A stretch of DNA of 64,000 bases from assembly GCA_033964015.1 (NCBI GenBank), contig CM066916.1, forward strand, positions 27,111,404 through 27,175,403, in the 5' to 3' direction. Below are positions 45,630 through 57,832 of the stretch, in pieces. This stretch comes from Scolanthus callimorphus. Lineage: Eukaryota; Cnidaria; Anthozoa; Actiniaria; Edwardsiidae. Both the position numbers and the translations under genes were made by a program. Numbering within the stretch: position 1 is the stretch's first letter; each line of letters opens with the position of its first letter. A model generated the notes under the pieces. It made no database searches. It saw only the letters and a program-made list of their open reading frames with translations, and was not told where the DNA came from.

Positions 45630-45838
45630 AGGGGGGGGGGGGGGGAATTTCTATGTGCGGAAATTCCAGAGGGGTGTGTGGTGTGTGTGTGTGTGTGGGG
45701 GGGGGGGTGGGGGGGGGGGGGGGGGGGGGGGGGTCACAAACAGGTACCAAAATCGGAAATTCCAGGGGGATGGGTGGAGGAGGGGGGGGGGGGGCACTTC
45801 TGAACACCCTTCCGTTGGGGGGGGGGGGGGGGGGGGGA
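45630..45838. repeat. G-rich low-complexity block
   Basis: Four G runs of 12-35 nt with a (GT)n stretch at 45675-45697, separated by GGAAATTCCAG words. The glycine- and proline-rich frames across it are artefacts. G-quadruplex formation is plausible. Confidence 0.9.
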
Positions 45839-45917
45839 TGGATATTTTTCTGGAACCACACAATCAGAATTATTTGTCAAAAACTATACCCCGACAGAAT
45901 TCGATGAATCAACCCGT

Positions 45918-46026
45918 TTGGTATCAAAATGAATGATGCTAAGGTTTGTATCAAAATGAATGATGCTAAGGTTTGTATCAAAATGAATGATGCTAAGGTT
46001 TGTATCAAAATGAATGATGCTAAGGT
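45918..46026. repeat. 27-bp tandem repeat, 4 copies
   Basis: The unit is GTATCAAAATGAATGATGCT plus AAGGTTT. Copies are essentially identical. Confidence 0.95.
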
Positions 46027-46244
46027 TTTCTATGTTCGTTATAGAAATGCAACGCAGAAAGACAAAGGATAGTTTAAAACCATTTTGGTTGATTAGTAGT
46101 GGCCGAATCGCGCGTTTTGGTTGATTGACGGCTAAAAATCGCACATCGCAACATTGAATTTTGAGGTCACGTAGCAATGCATACAGTGGTAATTGCAAAT
46201 TGCAATACCTTTGCTGAATAGTTTTTTCTTCTCTGGTTCTTAAG

Positions 46245-48000
<1,756 letters not shown>

Positions 48001-48537
48001 TTTAAACTGCAGAATACAACCAGTTTAGCGTGGCTTCAACAAATACATAGGGTAAATAGTGTAGTACACCATAGCATGGTCTGATATGTCGTAAATTGGC
48101 AGGTAAATTAAGGTTTTTGGTAGTCGCCAATAATTGTTTGGTTATAGACCAATTTCAAAAATAGCGTGGAAAGTTTATTATTATTGAAACGAAGCTGGAA
48201 ACATGAGCGTACATTACGGCGCTGCCCAGGGAAGCCTTAGCTGGTGAATGGAAACCGAAAAACCGTTTAATGTCTAGTGTTTTATGATTTTCTTTTTTTA
48301 TCGGTCCCAGCTTTCGTAGGCAGCTGCCATGTATGCTCATATTTTCAGCCTCGTTTCCATGCAACTTTCCGCCGTTTTTGTTAGTGTTTTTGTTGTCTGA
48401 AATGAAGCCTGTCCAGGTAACATTTTTTAATAAACGATGTTGATTACCAACAAGTTGTTACAATTCTGTTGCTGTTGCATTTTTTTAATAATCTTTATAT
48501 TCTCAACTTTACACACCCAAACGTTAATTACCGTCAC
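48001..48537 (+). other. 3' flank of unit 2, homologous to 25003-25530
   Basis: Collinear with the unit 1 3' UTR, with AATAAA near 48430. It carries an extra segment at 48140-48370 (GAGCGTACATTACGGCGCTGC) that has no match in unit 1. Confidence 0.65.
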
Positions 48538-48543
48538 TATAAA

Positions 48544-49510
48544 CAGGGTGGTGAAGGCGTTCTCCGTGATCCGTGATTCACCTCAAATTTGCTCCGTGAT
48601 TCGTGAACACAGGAAAATTTTTACCGTGATCCGTGAAATCTCATGCCCTCGTGACCCGTGATTTTACGAATTTCTCTTACGTGACTCGTGATTACAGGCC
48701 TAGAGATTCGTAAAACGTGAAAGCTGGTCATTAGGGACGGACTGTTTTTTAGGGAACTTGACGTCCTTATAAATAGATTGGTTTTTTGGTCGGCTCGCGC
48801 TGCGCGCTCGCCATCTACAACATTAAAATGTCTCTCTTTAAAATTGAGTAAATTTACTATCAGCAAACAGTTAAAAGTTTAGCAAATGCCAGGAAGCGCA
48901 ATTGTTAAACAGCAAGTTCTCATTTACTCCTGGACTTTACCCATTCTTTCAACTTATATGATTTCAACTTAAAATTTGCAGCGCGCTTGGCGCGCATAAA
49001 GAGGATACTTTGGTGTAGCATTTACAAACTGAAACATCGGTACAGGGCTATGTTTAATTTTGGAAAACTTCTATTATGTTTCTCCCTTTACTCCATTTCT
49101 TCAGCGTGATTTTCATGTCCCACAAATAAGAATTTCATTAACCGCATAGTTTGATTTTCGAAATCGCTTCGCGCGCATCCAGAAACATACAAGCAAAGCT
49201 CGGTACTGATCCGAACATCTTCAGAGTAGCGAAAAAACTAAATCCCATGACCAAAAACCCGAACTGATCTTGATGATATGAGCAAACCAACTTCGCGAAA
49301 TGATAAAATAACAAAAGAGCTTGAAATCGTACTTTATTGAATTTTGATCATTGTCGTTTTGATGGCGAAATAATTTAAGTGATATCTCAAACCATCAAAA
49401 GAAATATCAGGAAACAAAATCCAGCACAAAACACGTTCTAGGGAAAAAACATCGAGCAGCAAAACTGGACGCGAAAAAATATCGAGTCAAAAATTAGCCA
49501 CTCTTCCCAT

Positions 49511-49548
<38 letters not shown>

Positions 49549-49950
49549 CTGAGTCAATAGCCCACGAGGCCGAAGGCCGAATGGGCTATTGACTCAGAGG
49601 CCATGAGGGCGAGAGGAATAATTGTTTTAGTCAAATCACACTAGTAGGTCAATTTGTATTGCCAAAAAAATGTTTTTGTTCTGGTCATTTGCCATTTTCT
49701 GGCTTTCCAATCCGACACTTTTCGCTACTAGTAGGCTATAACTTATAGCCTACTAGTAGCTCAACCAATCAGAACTCAGCATTGATAATAGACCACTAGT
49801 GTGATTTGACTAATATCAATGGTCCGTCCTGAACATCAACTATTAACCTGTCAGTAAACGCGACCTTGACACCCCTCCTACTCAGCTCAGTACGCGCCAT
49901 CTTGTTTTAGCGTATCCGTGATTCATGATCGCTACCCCCTTCACCCCCTG
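48544..49950. mobile_element. 1.4 kb element with hAT-like CAGGG ends
   Basis: CAGGGTGGTGAAGGCGTTCTC begins it and CCCCCTTCACCCCCTG ends it, with TATAAA on both sides (48538-48543, 49951-49956). Unit 1 reads GTTACCCATAAATATATG through the same site, giving an empty-site allele. The left end has repeated CCGTGATCCGTGA words, echoed by TCCGTGATTC near the right end. CAGGG ends suggest hAT, though hAT normally duplicates 8 bp, not 6. No transposase was seen. A second element is nested at 49525-49755. Confidence 0.75.
49525..49755. repeat. Hairpin-cored repeat, copy 1
   Basis: AACAATTATTCCTCGAGCCC, then GAATGGGCTCTGAGTCAATAG, with the inverse following. It continues TCAAATCACACTAGTAGG and ends TTATAGCCTACTAGTAGC. 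An inverted copy lies at 60769-60990. Confidence 0.85.
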
Positions 49951-49979
49951 TATAAATGTGTATGTAATTAATACGATTA

Positions 49980-50122
49980 CGTGTTTGGGGGACATTATGG
50001 AACCTCCGATAAGGACGGAGTGGCATTAAACGGGGTAAACTCCTACCTATATCGACGCTATTTCGGCACGACTGGATACCAATCGAGTGTCTTGGTTTAA
50101 CCTCATCCATAAGCTATACAGT
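49980..50122. repeat. Conserved 130-bp block, copy 2
   Basis: Partner of 25795-25955; see there. It lies directly right of the 1.4 kb insertion, so it is collinear with unit 1 once the insertion is removed. Confidence 0.55.
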
Positions 50123-50254
50123 TTTATACCACGCCACAGACAATACAGCCAATCAGAATGGAGGACTGGCGATGTATATTTGCAGGTATTTCATTTAACC
50201 TTCCTTCGTGCACTGCACTTACTTGCCTTTGATTTTCTGTAGCTTGGTATAAAA

Positions 50255-50330
50255 TAAATATAATTCTCGTGGCATACTGCAGAATATCCCGCGTGGGATA
50301 TTCTGCAGTATGCTAGTACGAATTACAGCA
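50255..50330. repeat. Palindrome centred on CCCGCGTGGG
   Basis: GCATACTGCAGAATATCCC and GGGATATTCTGCAGTATGC are perfect inverted arms. AATTCTCGT and ACGAATT-type outer bases extend it. Confidence 0.8.
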
Positions 50331-50384
50331 TCGCATCGCATAACTAAGATATACGCAAATAATCCTGCAGACAAAATTTAGGGG

Positions 50385-50690
50385 TTCGAAAATTAAAAAA
50401 AACCCGCCATGGTAAGAAAAAATAGGTATTTTAGGGGTTTCTCACGCAAATAAAGTAGTGTATTTGAAACTCGAGATGGTACATTTGATGTTTATCAAAT
50501 AAATTGCCAGAATAAAATTTTATCTGTCAAAGTTGTTGGTATTTTTTTAGCGCATTTTCAGACTGATGGGTATTTTTTAGGCTGGAGATCTTTTCCAACC
50601 AGGTATTTTTTAGGATCAAAATTCGCAAGTTTCCCGACGATCACCCATAGAATTTTAACCTTAGAGTCCCCACCCCCGGGCCCCCTATGC
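50385..50690. repeat. Diverged member of the TATTTTTTAGG repeat family
   Basis: GGTATTTTAGGGG, GGTATTTTTTAGCGC, GGGTATTTTTTAGGC and AGGTATTTTTTAGGATC are followed by TTCCCGACGATCACCC. This matches the arms at 13.7 and 16.9 kb in words and order. Confidence 0.7.
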
Positions 50691-52127
50691 AAATTACGCT
50701 TTTAAAAAAATTGTCCCTAATAACATTTCTTTTTCAGAGCCCTTCACCACCTCCCCCTCCCCATATCAATTTCAATAATTGTCCTCCAACATTGAAGAGG
50801 GGAGTGTACAGTAAGAAAGAGTCTCAGCTATTTTTGTCCCTGAGCATCATGTCTAAGAATTGCTTGTTTAGGGGTGGACCATTAGAAATTGGGGGAGGGG
50901 AGTGACGATTTTTTGCGTATGAATTTTTGGGGATCAGGTTGTGCAATGTTTTTCGGACCCGAAGGCCATGTACGAATTTGTTTTTTTGCATACACACACA
51001 CAAAATAATACACTTATATTACATACCGAAACTTGTCAGAGTGAGAAGTACGTTTAAAAACCTACACACCCAAATCCTATGTTTTATGCAGGTCTGAACC
51101 CTGATGCAAAACCTATACTATTTAAAAGTAGTAGCGGCATTTGAATTATTTAGGGGAGTGTGGGGCTGAATGTAAGACCCGGTACAGGTCTTACATTCAA
51201 ATGTAAGACCCGGTACAGGTCTTACATCCAAATGTAAAACCTGTACCGGGTCTACACGCTCCTATAAATTAATCAAAGCACCAGAATTAAATAATTAGTC
51301 CCGCTCCCAAAAATCAATTTTAAAATTGTGCACTACTTTCTGTCTCAAAATTACACGAAAGTAAAACAATATCCATTGACTATCGTTAGGAAATTTAATG
51401 TAAACAATAAATCAATACAATGATCATGTTCAATCCCTCAGTTCAATTCTATTCAATACAAATTGTATTTCTTTCCTTTGCTTTTTCAAGAAAAAAGTGA
51501 AACTCACAAACATCTTCATTGCTTGTCATATTTCACCGGCGTGCAGTAATATCCAGGAAACAAATTGCCCAATCTAAATTAAGAAAATGCAACATGTTAG
51601 GAATGCAAACAAAGCTACTTTTACAACAAAATAGAGCGGAAACATTATACTACGATTCAATCATGTACGCCAGTTTTCTTGACTACAGAAACTCAAATTA
51701 AACAAAAATGTTATTCAATCTCAAACATTGCGTATTTACCTTTCGTTATCCATCCCATGGATGATATTGAGCGTTCATTCCAAATTTTGCTGGCCATCTG
51801 GTTTACAAATGCGCAACTATTCCGCAGACATGTTTACACGGCTAGCAATGAAGTAATCTGAAATTCAAATATCCCACTGCCAAGCCTCAGAAAAGGCGAC
51901 TCGTTGTGTTGCTCTGCTATGGATAATATTTCTACAGAACAAGACACTTTTGTTAACCCTTTGTTAACAAACCTTTTGTTCGGGATAACGTTATTAGGAC
52001 TTTTGTCCATTTCTGCCATTTCTGACAATGGCACACAGAAAGCGATAAAACAGTGATAATGAGCTTCCATAAAAACAATAGAATTTGGGTGTGGTAGGTA
52101 TGTAAACAAGTTCAAAACTACGGAGTC
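50691..52127. other. Unassigned stretch
   Basis: No gene is supported. The only structure is a palindromic tandem at 51172-51258 (GTAAGACCCGGTACAGGTCTTAC twice, then inverted). Confidence 0.4.
51172..51258. repeat. Palindromic tandem repeat
   Basis: Repeated TAAGACCCGGTACAGGTCTTA units, each a near-perfect palindrome. Confidence 0.85.
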
Positions 52128-52192
52128 GGTCTTAAATAGAAATTCAAAACCTCCCGCTTCGCGGTCGGTTTTGAATTTCTATGCAAAACCTC
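52128..52192. repeat. Short hairpin
   Basis: ATAGAAATTCAAAACCTCCC and GGTCGGTTTTGAATTTCTAT pair around GCTTCGC. Confidence 0.75.
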
Positions 52193-52341
52193 CTCCTATG
52201 TTTTGAACCTATAATAGATACTACCACGGGGGTAGAGGGTAGACCTGCGCATCGAGCAAGACCTGTTCCCGTGGCGTTACGTTTGCACACCTCCAAATCC
52301 TATTGCTGTACGTATATACATGAACCAATTTTTATAGGTAA

Positions 52342-52476
52342 ATCCATTACCCGACGAGGGAATTCCACACTAAATCTCACGCGAAAAATCGATGTCGCCC
52401 GAGTCGCGCAGCGACAAAGGCGATATCGATTTTTCAAGTAAGATTTAGTGTGGATTCCTGAGTCGGGTAATGATTC
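52342..52476. repeat. Foldback element, about 135 bp
   Basis: CATTACCCGAC and GTCGGGTAATG at the ends. GGAATTCCACACTAAATCT and AGATTTAGTGTGGATTCC, then GAAAAATCGAT and ATCGATTTTTC inside. The loop GAGTCGCGCAGCGAC resembles the loop of the 11.6 kb hairpin. Confidence 0.8.
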
Positions 52477-52772
52477 TATACTATATTAATATTGGTTCAG
52501 ATAAATGGAGTAATATAAAAAATCCTGTTGGTCTATGTTTATGTACAACCATTTTCTTGTGCTATATTTTAATATATTGGTTGAGTTTAAAAAAATATGA
52601 AGCTGTTTTTTCCAAAAGTTTTAGCCATCCCCCGACCCCCGTCCCCTATTTGACCTAGTAGAAGACATTTTACAGATAGATAGAAGCCTTTAGGGGCCGA
52701 CCATTGACTTCTGAGTGGGGGGGGGGGGGGCGGGATGATTTTGAAAAAAATATCCTGCACGGCATATTTGTC

Positions 52773-52825
52773 ATTAAGCTGATAAGAACAGATACTACAC
52801 TTGATCTTAGCCAAAAGGCCGAGAA
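52773..52825 (-). ncRNA. U2 snRNA 5' fragment (about nt 6-58), retro-inserted
   Basis: On the minus strand the sequence is TTCTCGGCCTTTTGGCTAAG, ATCAAGTGTAGTATCTG and TTCTTATCAGCTTAAT. This is the strongly conserved 5' half of U2 snRNA, including the branch-point recognition word GTAGTA. The first about five bases and everything after about nt 58 (Sm site, 3' stem-loops) are missing, so it is not a working snRNA gene. It is joined at its 5' end to a LINE in opposite orientation. Confidence 0.9.
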
Positions 52826-53914
52826 AAAGCCTTCGATTCTATCGACAGGGAGATGCTCTGGAAGATCTTGAGGCACTATGGCATTCCATCTAAGATCGTG
52901 AGAATGATCCAGGTCCTGTACGAAGGCTTTCAAGCAAGAGTTTTGCACGAAGGGAAGATGACTGAGCCATTTGAAATGACTACCGGGGTAAGACAGGGAT
53001 GTCTTCTGAGTCCACTTCTTTTTCTAGTGGCATTGGACTGGGTAACAAGAAAGGCACACGGAGAGAACAAGACCGGGATCCAGTTTCCATGCTGACGAAA
53101 CTTGAAGATCTTGAATTTGCGGACGATATTGTATTACTAAGCCAGAAGATCGCCCATGCACGCGCGAAGTTTGAAGCATTACAAGACGAAGCGGCCAAAG
53201 TGGGATTGAAAGTCAACAGGACCAAAACCAAAGAAATGAGGATAGGCACCCTAGCAACGCTGGTAACATTTTGTGCAATGATCATTACTAGAGCGGGTAG
53301 AAAGCTTTACCTATTTGGTAGCATCGTCAACACTACAGGAGGCTCTGATGAAGATGTAGAGTCAAGGTGTAGAAAAGCTCAAGCAGTGTTCTACCTATTG
53401 AGACCTATTTGGAAATCTAAATGTATATCCCTACGGACGAAATTAAGGATCTTTAACTCGAATGTGAAATCCGTTCTCCTATATGGCTCAGAAACGTGGC
53501 GGCTAACCTCTAACATCATCAAGAAGTTACAGACATTTGTCAACCGCAGACTCCGATACATACTTGGAATATTCTGGCCAATTAAAATTACCAATGAGGA
53601 TCTGTGGCAGTGCACTGAGCAAGAAAGGATAGATGTTGTCATCAGGAGAAGAAAGTGGCGATGGATTGGACACACCCTAAGGAAACCGATGTCTAACATC
53701 ACCCGGCAGTCCCTTGACTGGAACCCGCAAGGGAAAAGGAAAAGGGTCGGCCGAAGAAATCTTGGAAAAGGACAGTGACTGAGGAACATCAGAAGATTGG
53801 GATGTCTTGGGAGCAACTGAAGCGGACGGCGAAGAACAGAGTACGCTGGAGGAAGCTTGTGGAGGCCCTATGCTCCGGTAGGAGCGAAGAGGTTAAGTAA
53901 GTAAGTAAGTAAGT
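52826..53914 (+). pseudogene. LINE fragment: reverse transcriptase C-terminal half and tail
   Basis: The frame reads KAFDSIDREMLWKILRHYGIP, then TGVRQGCLLSPLLF. After a frameshift near 53085-53092 come LEDLEFADDIVLLSQ, the catalytic FADD box, and VGLKVNRTKTKEMRIG. The C-terminal part ends WRWIGHTLRKP, ITRQSLDWNPQGKRKRVGR and, after a second shift near 53750, a lysine- and tryptophan-rich tail to a stop at 53900. The 3' end is (TAAG)n. The copy is 5' truncated exactly where the U2 piece begins. I do not assign a clade. Confidence 0.9.
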
Positions 53915-54047
53915 ATATTTGTCATAATCCTCAACTGTAATTTTACGAAATAAATATCCTACAATATCTTAGAGACGTAAAAAAAAATCTTGCAAAAAAA
54001 TAATCATTCCCCCCCCCCCTCAAAGGTCAAATGGTCGCCCCTTATTT

Positions 54048-54481
54048 AAAATTAAATGGATTTTTGTAAGCAACAAATATTTTGTCAGCTTCCTGATTTG
54101 TTTTGTTGTTTATCATCATATGTATTGCGTGACATAACGTCACGCTGAATTGGGCCTATGGAGGATTTGGTGCAATTGACCCGCTCTAGCGCTCCTTAGC
54201 GTAATTTAATACAACCATGTGATCTCTGGCTTCACTCACTGCATGCTTGTACCTTGAGACTCACGTTTTCAAAGGGATTCGGAACACTTTTTCTACCTTC
54301 TTTGCTTCCTTTTACGGTGAGTGACCTATATATCTTTCCATTTATAATTCTTGTGTACCCTGGGTTCCGGAGGATTTCTAGGTATCGGTTTTCGGTGCTT
54401 AAAAAAGCCCATTTTAAAGCGATTTGTTGTCCATTCGGCAGATTTCGCAATGGCCGGTTTATAAAAGGAAATCCCTAATGT
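54048..54481. other. Unassigned stretch left of the SGNH frame
   Basis: No gene is recognised. The SGNH-related sequence may begin a little earlier than called. Confidence 0.35.
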
Positions 54482-55048
54482 CCTCATTTTAGGGCACTCA
54501 TTTGTTTGTAGGCTTCGTGCGGATCTCACACACATTTTGATCGAAGCGTTTCCCCCTCCTTGGGTTTTTGACGGCACGGCGAATGCCCATTTATTCGGTA
54601 CTTGCGGGAGAACTGTAGTCAAACTGCGAAGGCACGACCTTCGGGTCGTGTCACAACTTTCCCCCAAATAGTCATACTAGAAATCGGTACGAACGATCTC
54701 GCCCAGGCCACAGGCCCTGAGGTGATCGGCTCAGCGATTGAAGTGCTAGTTCTCCATTTAAAGAATAACTTTAATGTGCAAGTGGTGTGTGTTTGCCAAG
54801 TCATTCCCCGTGGCGCTTCAGCGCGAAACGCTTAATAGCGCTGAACAAGAAGGCTGTTGTCTTGAACCAAATCGCTGAGCAGCGATTTTGGGCTGTTGTC
54901 TTGAACCAAATCGCTGAGGAGCGTGTTTGTTGGACGCATAGATTTGTCACCCATAACCAAAGGGATCCTCTCTTACCTAACGGAGTACACTTGAATAGAC
55001 ATGGACAATATTTGTTGTACCGAAGCTACAGCGGTGCCATTTTACAAG

Positions 55049-56292
55049 GGGAGAGGACAAAACATGGAGTACTACTCCATGGAGTACCCTTTTGGAGTAC
55101 CTAAAATGGAGTACCCCTAAAAAGTGCCCATGATCATTTCCATGTACGTACCTTTATTCATTTCAAGCGTGAATGCTCATCGATGTTCAAGTATTATAAA
55201 GTTCAGCGATTTTGGCTGCCATCTTGAAATGTTGGTACTTCAAGTACGGATCCTGAACTGAAGTGTATCATGTTATGCACCAGTCAAAGTAAACCCCGAC
55301 CCCGCACCATCACCAGCTATCCGCACCATCACCAGCTATCCACACTATCATCACCTATCCACACCATCACCAGCTATCCATTTTAACACCAGCTATCCAC
55401 ACCAACAGCTATCCACGCTATCACCAGCTATCATCACCTATCCACACTATCAACAGCTATCCAAGCCATAGTCACCTATCAACATGCACTATCATGGATA
55501 GGTGACGATAGTGGGGATAGCTGATGATGGTGTGGATAGTTGGTGATAGTGTGGATAGGTGATGATAGTGTGGATAGCTGTTGATATTGTGGATAGGTGA
55601 TGATAGTGTGGATAGCTGGTGATGGTGCGGAAAGGTGACGATGATAGTGTGGATTGGTGACAATGGTGTGGATAGGTGATGATGGTGTGGATAGCAGATG
55701 ATGGTGTGTATAGCAGATGATGGTGTGTATAGCGGATGATGGTGTGGATAGATAGCCGTTGATGGTGTGGATAGCTGTTGATGGTGTGGATAGCTGTTGA
55801 TGTTGTGGATAGGTGATGATGGGTGTGGATAGCTGTTGATTGTGTCAATAGGCGATGATAACAGGTCAAATACCTAGAATTGCATTTGTCTAACACTTAA
55901 AAGGTTTTTCTATCAACCTGGAGGATTATTTTGATTTACAGGCAAATGTTTGTTTTTTACGGTTACAATGTTTACTTATTTCAGCGTGTGAGAACCCCTT
56001 TTAATGATGATGTATATGATGGTGTGGATAGGTGTGAAGATGTATGTAGATGTTGTACTAACCGATACTAACATGATACACTAACATGATGCATACTTGA
56101 AGTACCAACCGCTAAATTTCAAGATGGTGGCAAAAATCGCTGAACTTTAATACTTGAACATCGATGAGCATTCACACTTGAAATAAACAAAGGTGCGTAC
56201 ATGGAAATGATCACGGACACTTTTCAGGGGTACTCCATTTTAGGTACTCCAAAGGTACTCCATGGAGTAGTACTCCATGTTTTGTCCTCTCC
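55049..56292. mobile_element. Foldback element with 9-bp target-site duplication, 1244 bp
   Basis: TTTTACAAG stands on both sides (55040-55048 and 56293-56301). The ends are GGAGAGGACAAAACATGGAG and the inverse. Arms of about 220 bp continue through TACTCCATGGAGTACC, GTTCAAGTATTATAAAGTTC and CTTCAAGTA. The centre holds two opposed minisatellites. A 9-bp duplication fits Mutator-like and Drosophila FB-type elements (known family trait). No protein is encoded. Confidence 0.9.
55307..55870. repeat. Opposed minisatellites inside the foldback element
   Basis: On the left are iterations of TATCCACACTATCACCAGC-like 18-20 bp units. From about 55495 the inverse (GATGGTGTGGATAGCTGTT) repeats about 20 times with variation. 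Confidence 0.9.
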
Positions 56293-56317
56293 TTTTACAA
56301 GCACTTCGTTTAGGGGC

Positions 56318-56500
56318 TGTTGAGGGGGGGGGGGGGGGCTTTTTTCCTGCACAGCGAAATGATGACTAAAACCCTTCTTTCTTATTGGAAAAAAAATTCT
56401 CAGCGTCTAACAGAGGTATAAAAAAGAACTTGCACTGACAAAAAGCCCCCCCCCATCCCCCCTCAAAAGTTAAATGGTTGGCCCCTTATGTCACACACTG
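56318..56500. mobile_element. MITE of the GGGGCCGACCATTTGAC family
   Basis: A long G run with TTTTTTCCTGCACAG is mirrored by CTTGCACTGACAAAAAGCC and a C run, with CAAAAGTTAAATGGTTGGCCCC at the right end. Confidence 0.65.
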
Positions 56501-56519
56501 GCTGAACAATATTGACTTT

Positions 56520-56600
56520 TTGGCTCAGCATGGCGCCTGCCAAGCCAGTTTAAAGCTTTAATCTGCCCGCCAAGCCAGTTTAAAGCTTTAATCTGCCCAT
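56520..56600. repeat. Short direct duplication
   Basis: GCCAAGCCAGTTTAAAGCTT plus TAATCTGCCC is present twice in tandem. Confidence 0.9.
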
Positions 56601-56737
56601 GGCATATGCGGAAGTCGTTTAGTTAAAGTTTCTCACCAATGTTTTTGTTCAGCCAGTGTCCATGTTATTTATACTGTGTTATATATCAAAGGGTACTGCT
56701 ATAGCGGTGGCATTTTCTGTAAGCCAGATTGTCTGTA

Positions 56738-57170
56738 ATGCCTCCAGTTTGGATTCTATCCAGTAAAGTCTGGAGTTTCTTCTCAAGTTATTTTGAAATG
56801 CCTCCAGTTGGATTCTATCCAGTAAAGCCTGGAGTTTCTACTCAAGTTATTTTGAAATGCCTCCAGTTTGGATTCTATCAAGTAAAGTCTGGAGTTTCTT
56901 CTCAAGTTATTTTGAAATGCCTCCAGTTTGGATTCTATCCAGTAAAGTCTGGAGTTTCAACTCAAGTTATTTTGAAAATGCCTCCAGTTTGATTCTATCC
57001 AGTAAAGTCTAGAGTTTCTACTCAGTTATTTTGAAATGCCTCCAGTTTGGATTCTATCCAGTAAAGTCTGGAGTTTCTACTCAAGTTATTTTGAAATGCC
57101 TCCAGTTTGGATTCTATCCAGTAAAGTCTGGAGGAGTTTCTTTTCAAGTTATTTGGAAATGTCTCCAGTT
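56738..57170. repeat. About 60-bp tandem repeat, 7 copies
   Basis: The unit is ATGCCTCCAGTTTGGATTCT, then ATCCAGTAAAGTCTGGAGTT, TCTACTCAAGTTATTTTGAA. CTCCAG and CTGGAG make each unit self-complementary. Single-base gaps shift the frame between copies, so open frames through it are not coding. Confidence 0.95.
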
Positions 57171-57720
57171 TGTTTGTCCATTCAGGTAGCCATAAGGGCC
57201 ATCCTGCTATCAATAGGAGCCCTGGAGCTCACAGATAAAGGGTATTGCATTTTTCTTTCATTGCTCGCGAAGTGCGCCCGACTTTTGATAAACGCATTTT
57301 ATAAAGCCTCAGAGAAAGGGTAGATAAATAAAGCCCGTAGATTTTATTATTTATGCGCGCAACTGCACACCGCAAATGATGAATTTATAATTTTTCAATT
57401 ATTCATCGCGGGCAAGTAGAGCAAACCACCAGAGCGTGAAGAGGAATCGCAGCACAGAGACCGTGATATATGATTGCGAGAGAAGTCAGACGAAAGTGAG
57501 ACGAAATGAGAAGAAACCAACGAAACCAGATTAACATATCTTATCCTTTCCTAGTCAATGTAATGCGCACACTAGAAGTCAATAAATTATTATTATTAAT
57601 ATATGAAAATTATTGACCAGCCAAGCTCAGCAGTGCTGGTCACTATTTTGAAATGCTAATTTGTATATGCATGTTCGATACTCTGGATACCAGGATAAAC
57701 AAAGCATTCTCACATCGTCC
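57171..57720. other. Unassigned stretch before unit 3
   Basis: Nothing is recognised except short AT-rich runs. Confidence 0.4.
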
Positions 57721-57772
57721 TCAAGCCATGTCGTGATGTAGCCTTCAGTAGTTGTGATCAGCGGTGTACATC

Positions 57773-57832
57773 ATGTCCAAGATGGCGGACGGTGAAGTGC
57801 AAACTCAAGTCTCTACAAACGCGGACAAAGAG
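57773..57832 (+). CDS. Zinc-finger unit 3, first exon
   Basis: The exon is 60 nt, encoding [10 protein letters not shown] then TQVSTNADKE; donor GTAAGC. Flanks match units 1 and 2 on both sides (TGATGTAGCCTTCAGTAGTT upstream, CACTCGACAACATGACGCTT downstream). No finger exon follows before 64000; in unit 2 the gap is 7.7 kb, so it may lie outside the window or be lost. Confidence 0.75.

Larger units (their letters stand above)
52690..54047. mobile_element. MITE interrupted by a U2-LINE insertion
   Basis: TAGGGGCCGACCATTGACTT with a G run at 52690-52732 is mirrored by a C run with CAAAGGTCAAATGGTCGCCCC at 54006-54047. Removing 52775-53914 plus one ATATTTGTCAT copy leaves an element of about 210 bp. 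A relative lies at 56318-56500. Confidence 0.75.
54482..56335 (+). pseudogene. SGNH-hydrolase-like frame, broken and split by a foldback element
   Basis: Block I reads LILGHSFVCRLRADL (putative nucleophile Ser in GHS). Block III reads IVILEIGTNDLA (GTND), and block V reads LPNGVHLNRHGQYLLYRSY. These blocks define the SGNH/GDSL esterase superfamily, also carried as a domain by some retroelements. The usual Asp two or three residues before the His in block V is Asn here. A one-base frameshift lies near 54655, and a 34-bp tandem duplication (54851 and 54891). The C terminus is interrupted after GAIL-Q at 55048 and resumes at 56302 with ALRLGAVE. It may derive from a retroelement rather than a host gene. 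Confidence 0.65.

Noticed and set aside
45589..45936. Glycine- or proline-rich frames on both strands
   Set aside because: Translations of G runs and GT repeats; there is no start context or domain.
52773..52825. Functional U2 snRNA gene
   Set aside because: It covers only about nt 6-58, has no Sm site or 3' stem-loops, and is fused to a LINE; it is a retro-copied fragment.
55472..55896. Minus-strand histidine/isoleucine/threonine-rich frames
   Set aside because: Translations of the opposed minisatellites inside the foldback element.
56729..57323. Plus-strand frames with FYPVKSGVS-like repeats
   Set aside because: Translations of the 60-bp tandem repeat; copies shift frame by single-base gaps, so no selection for coding is seen.
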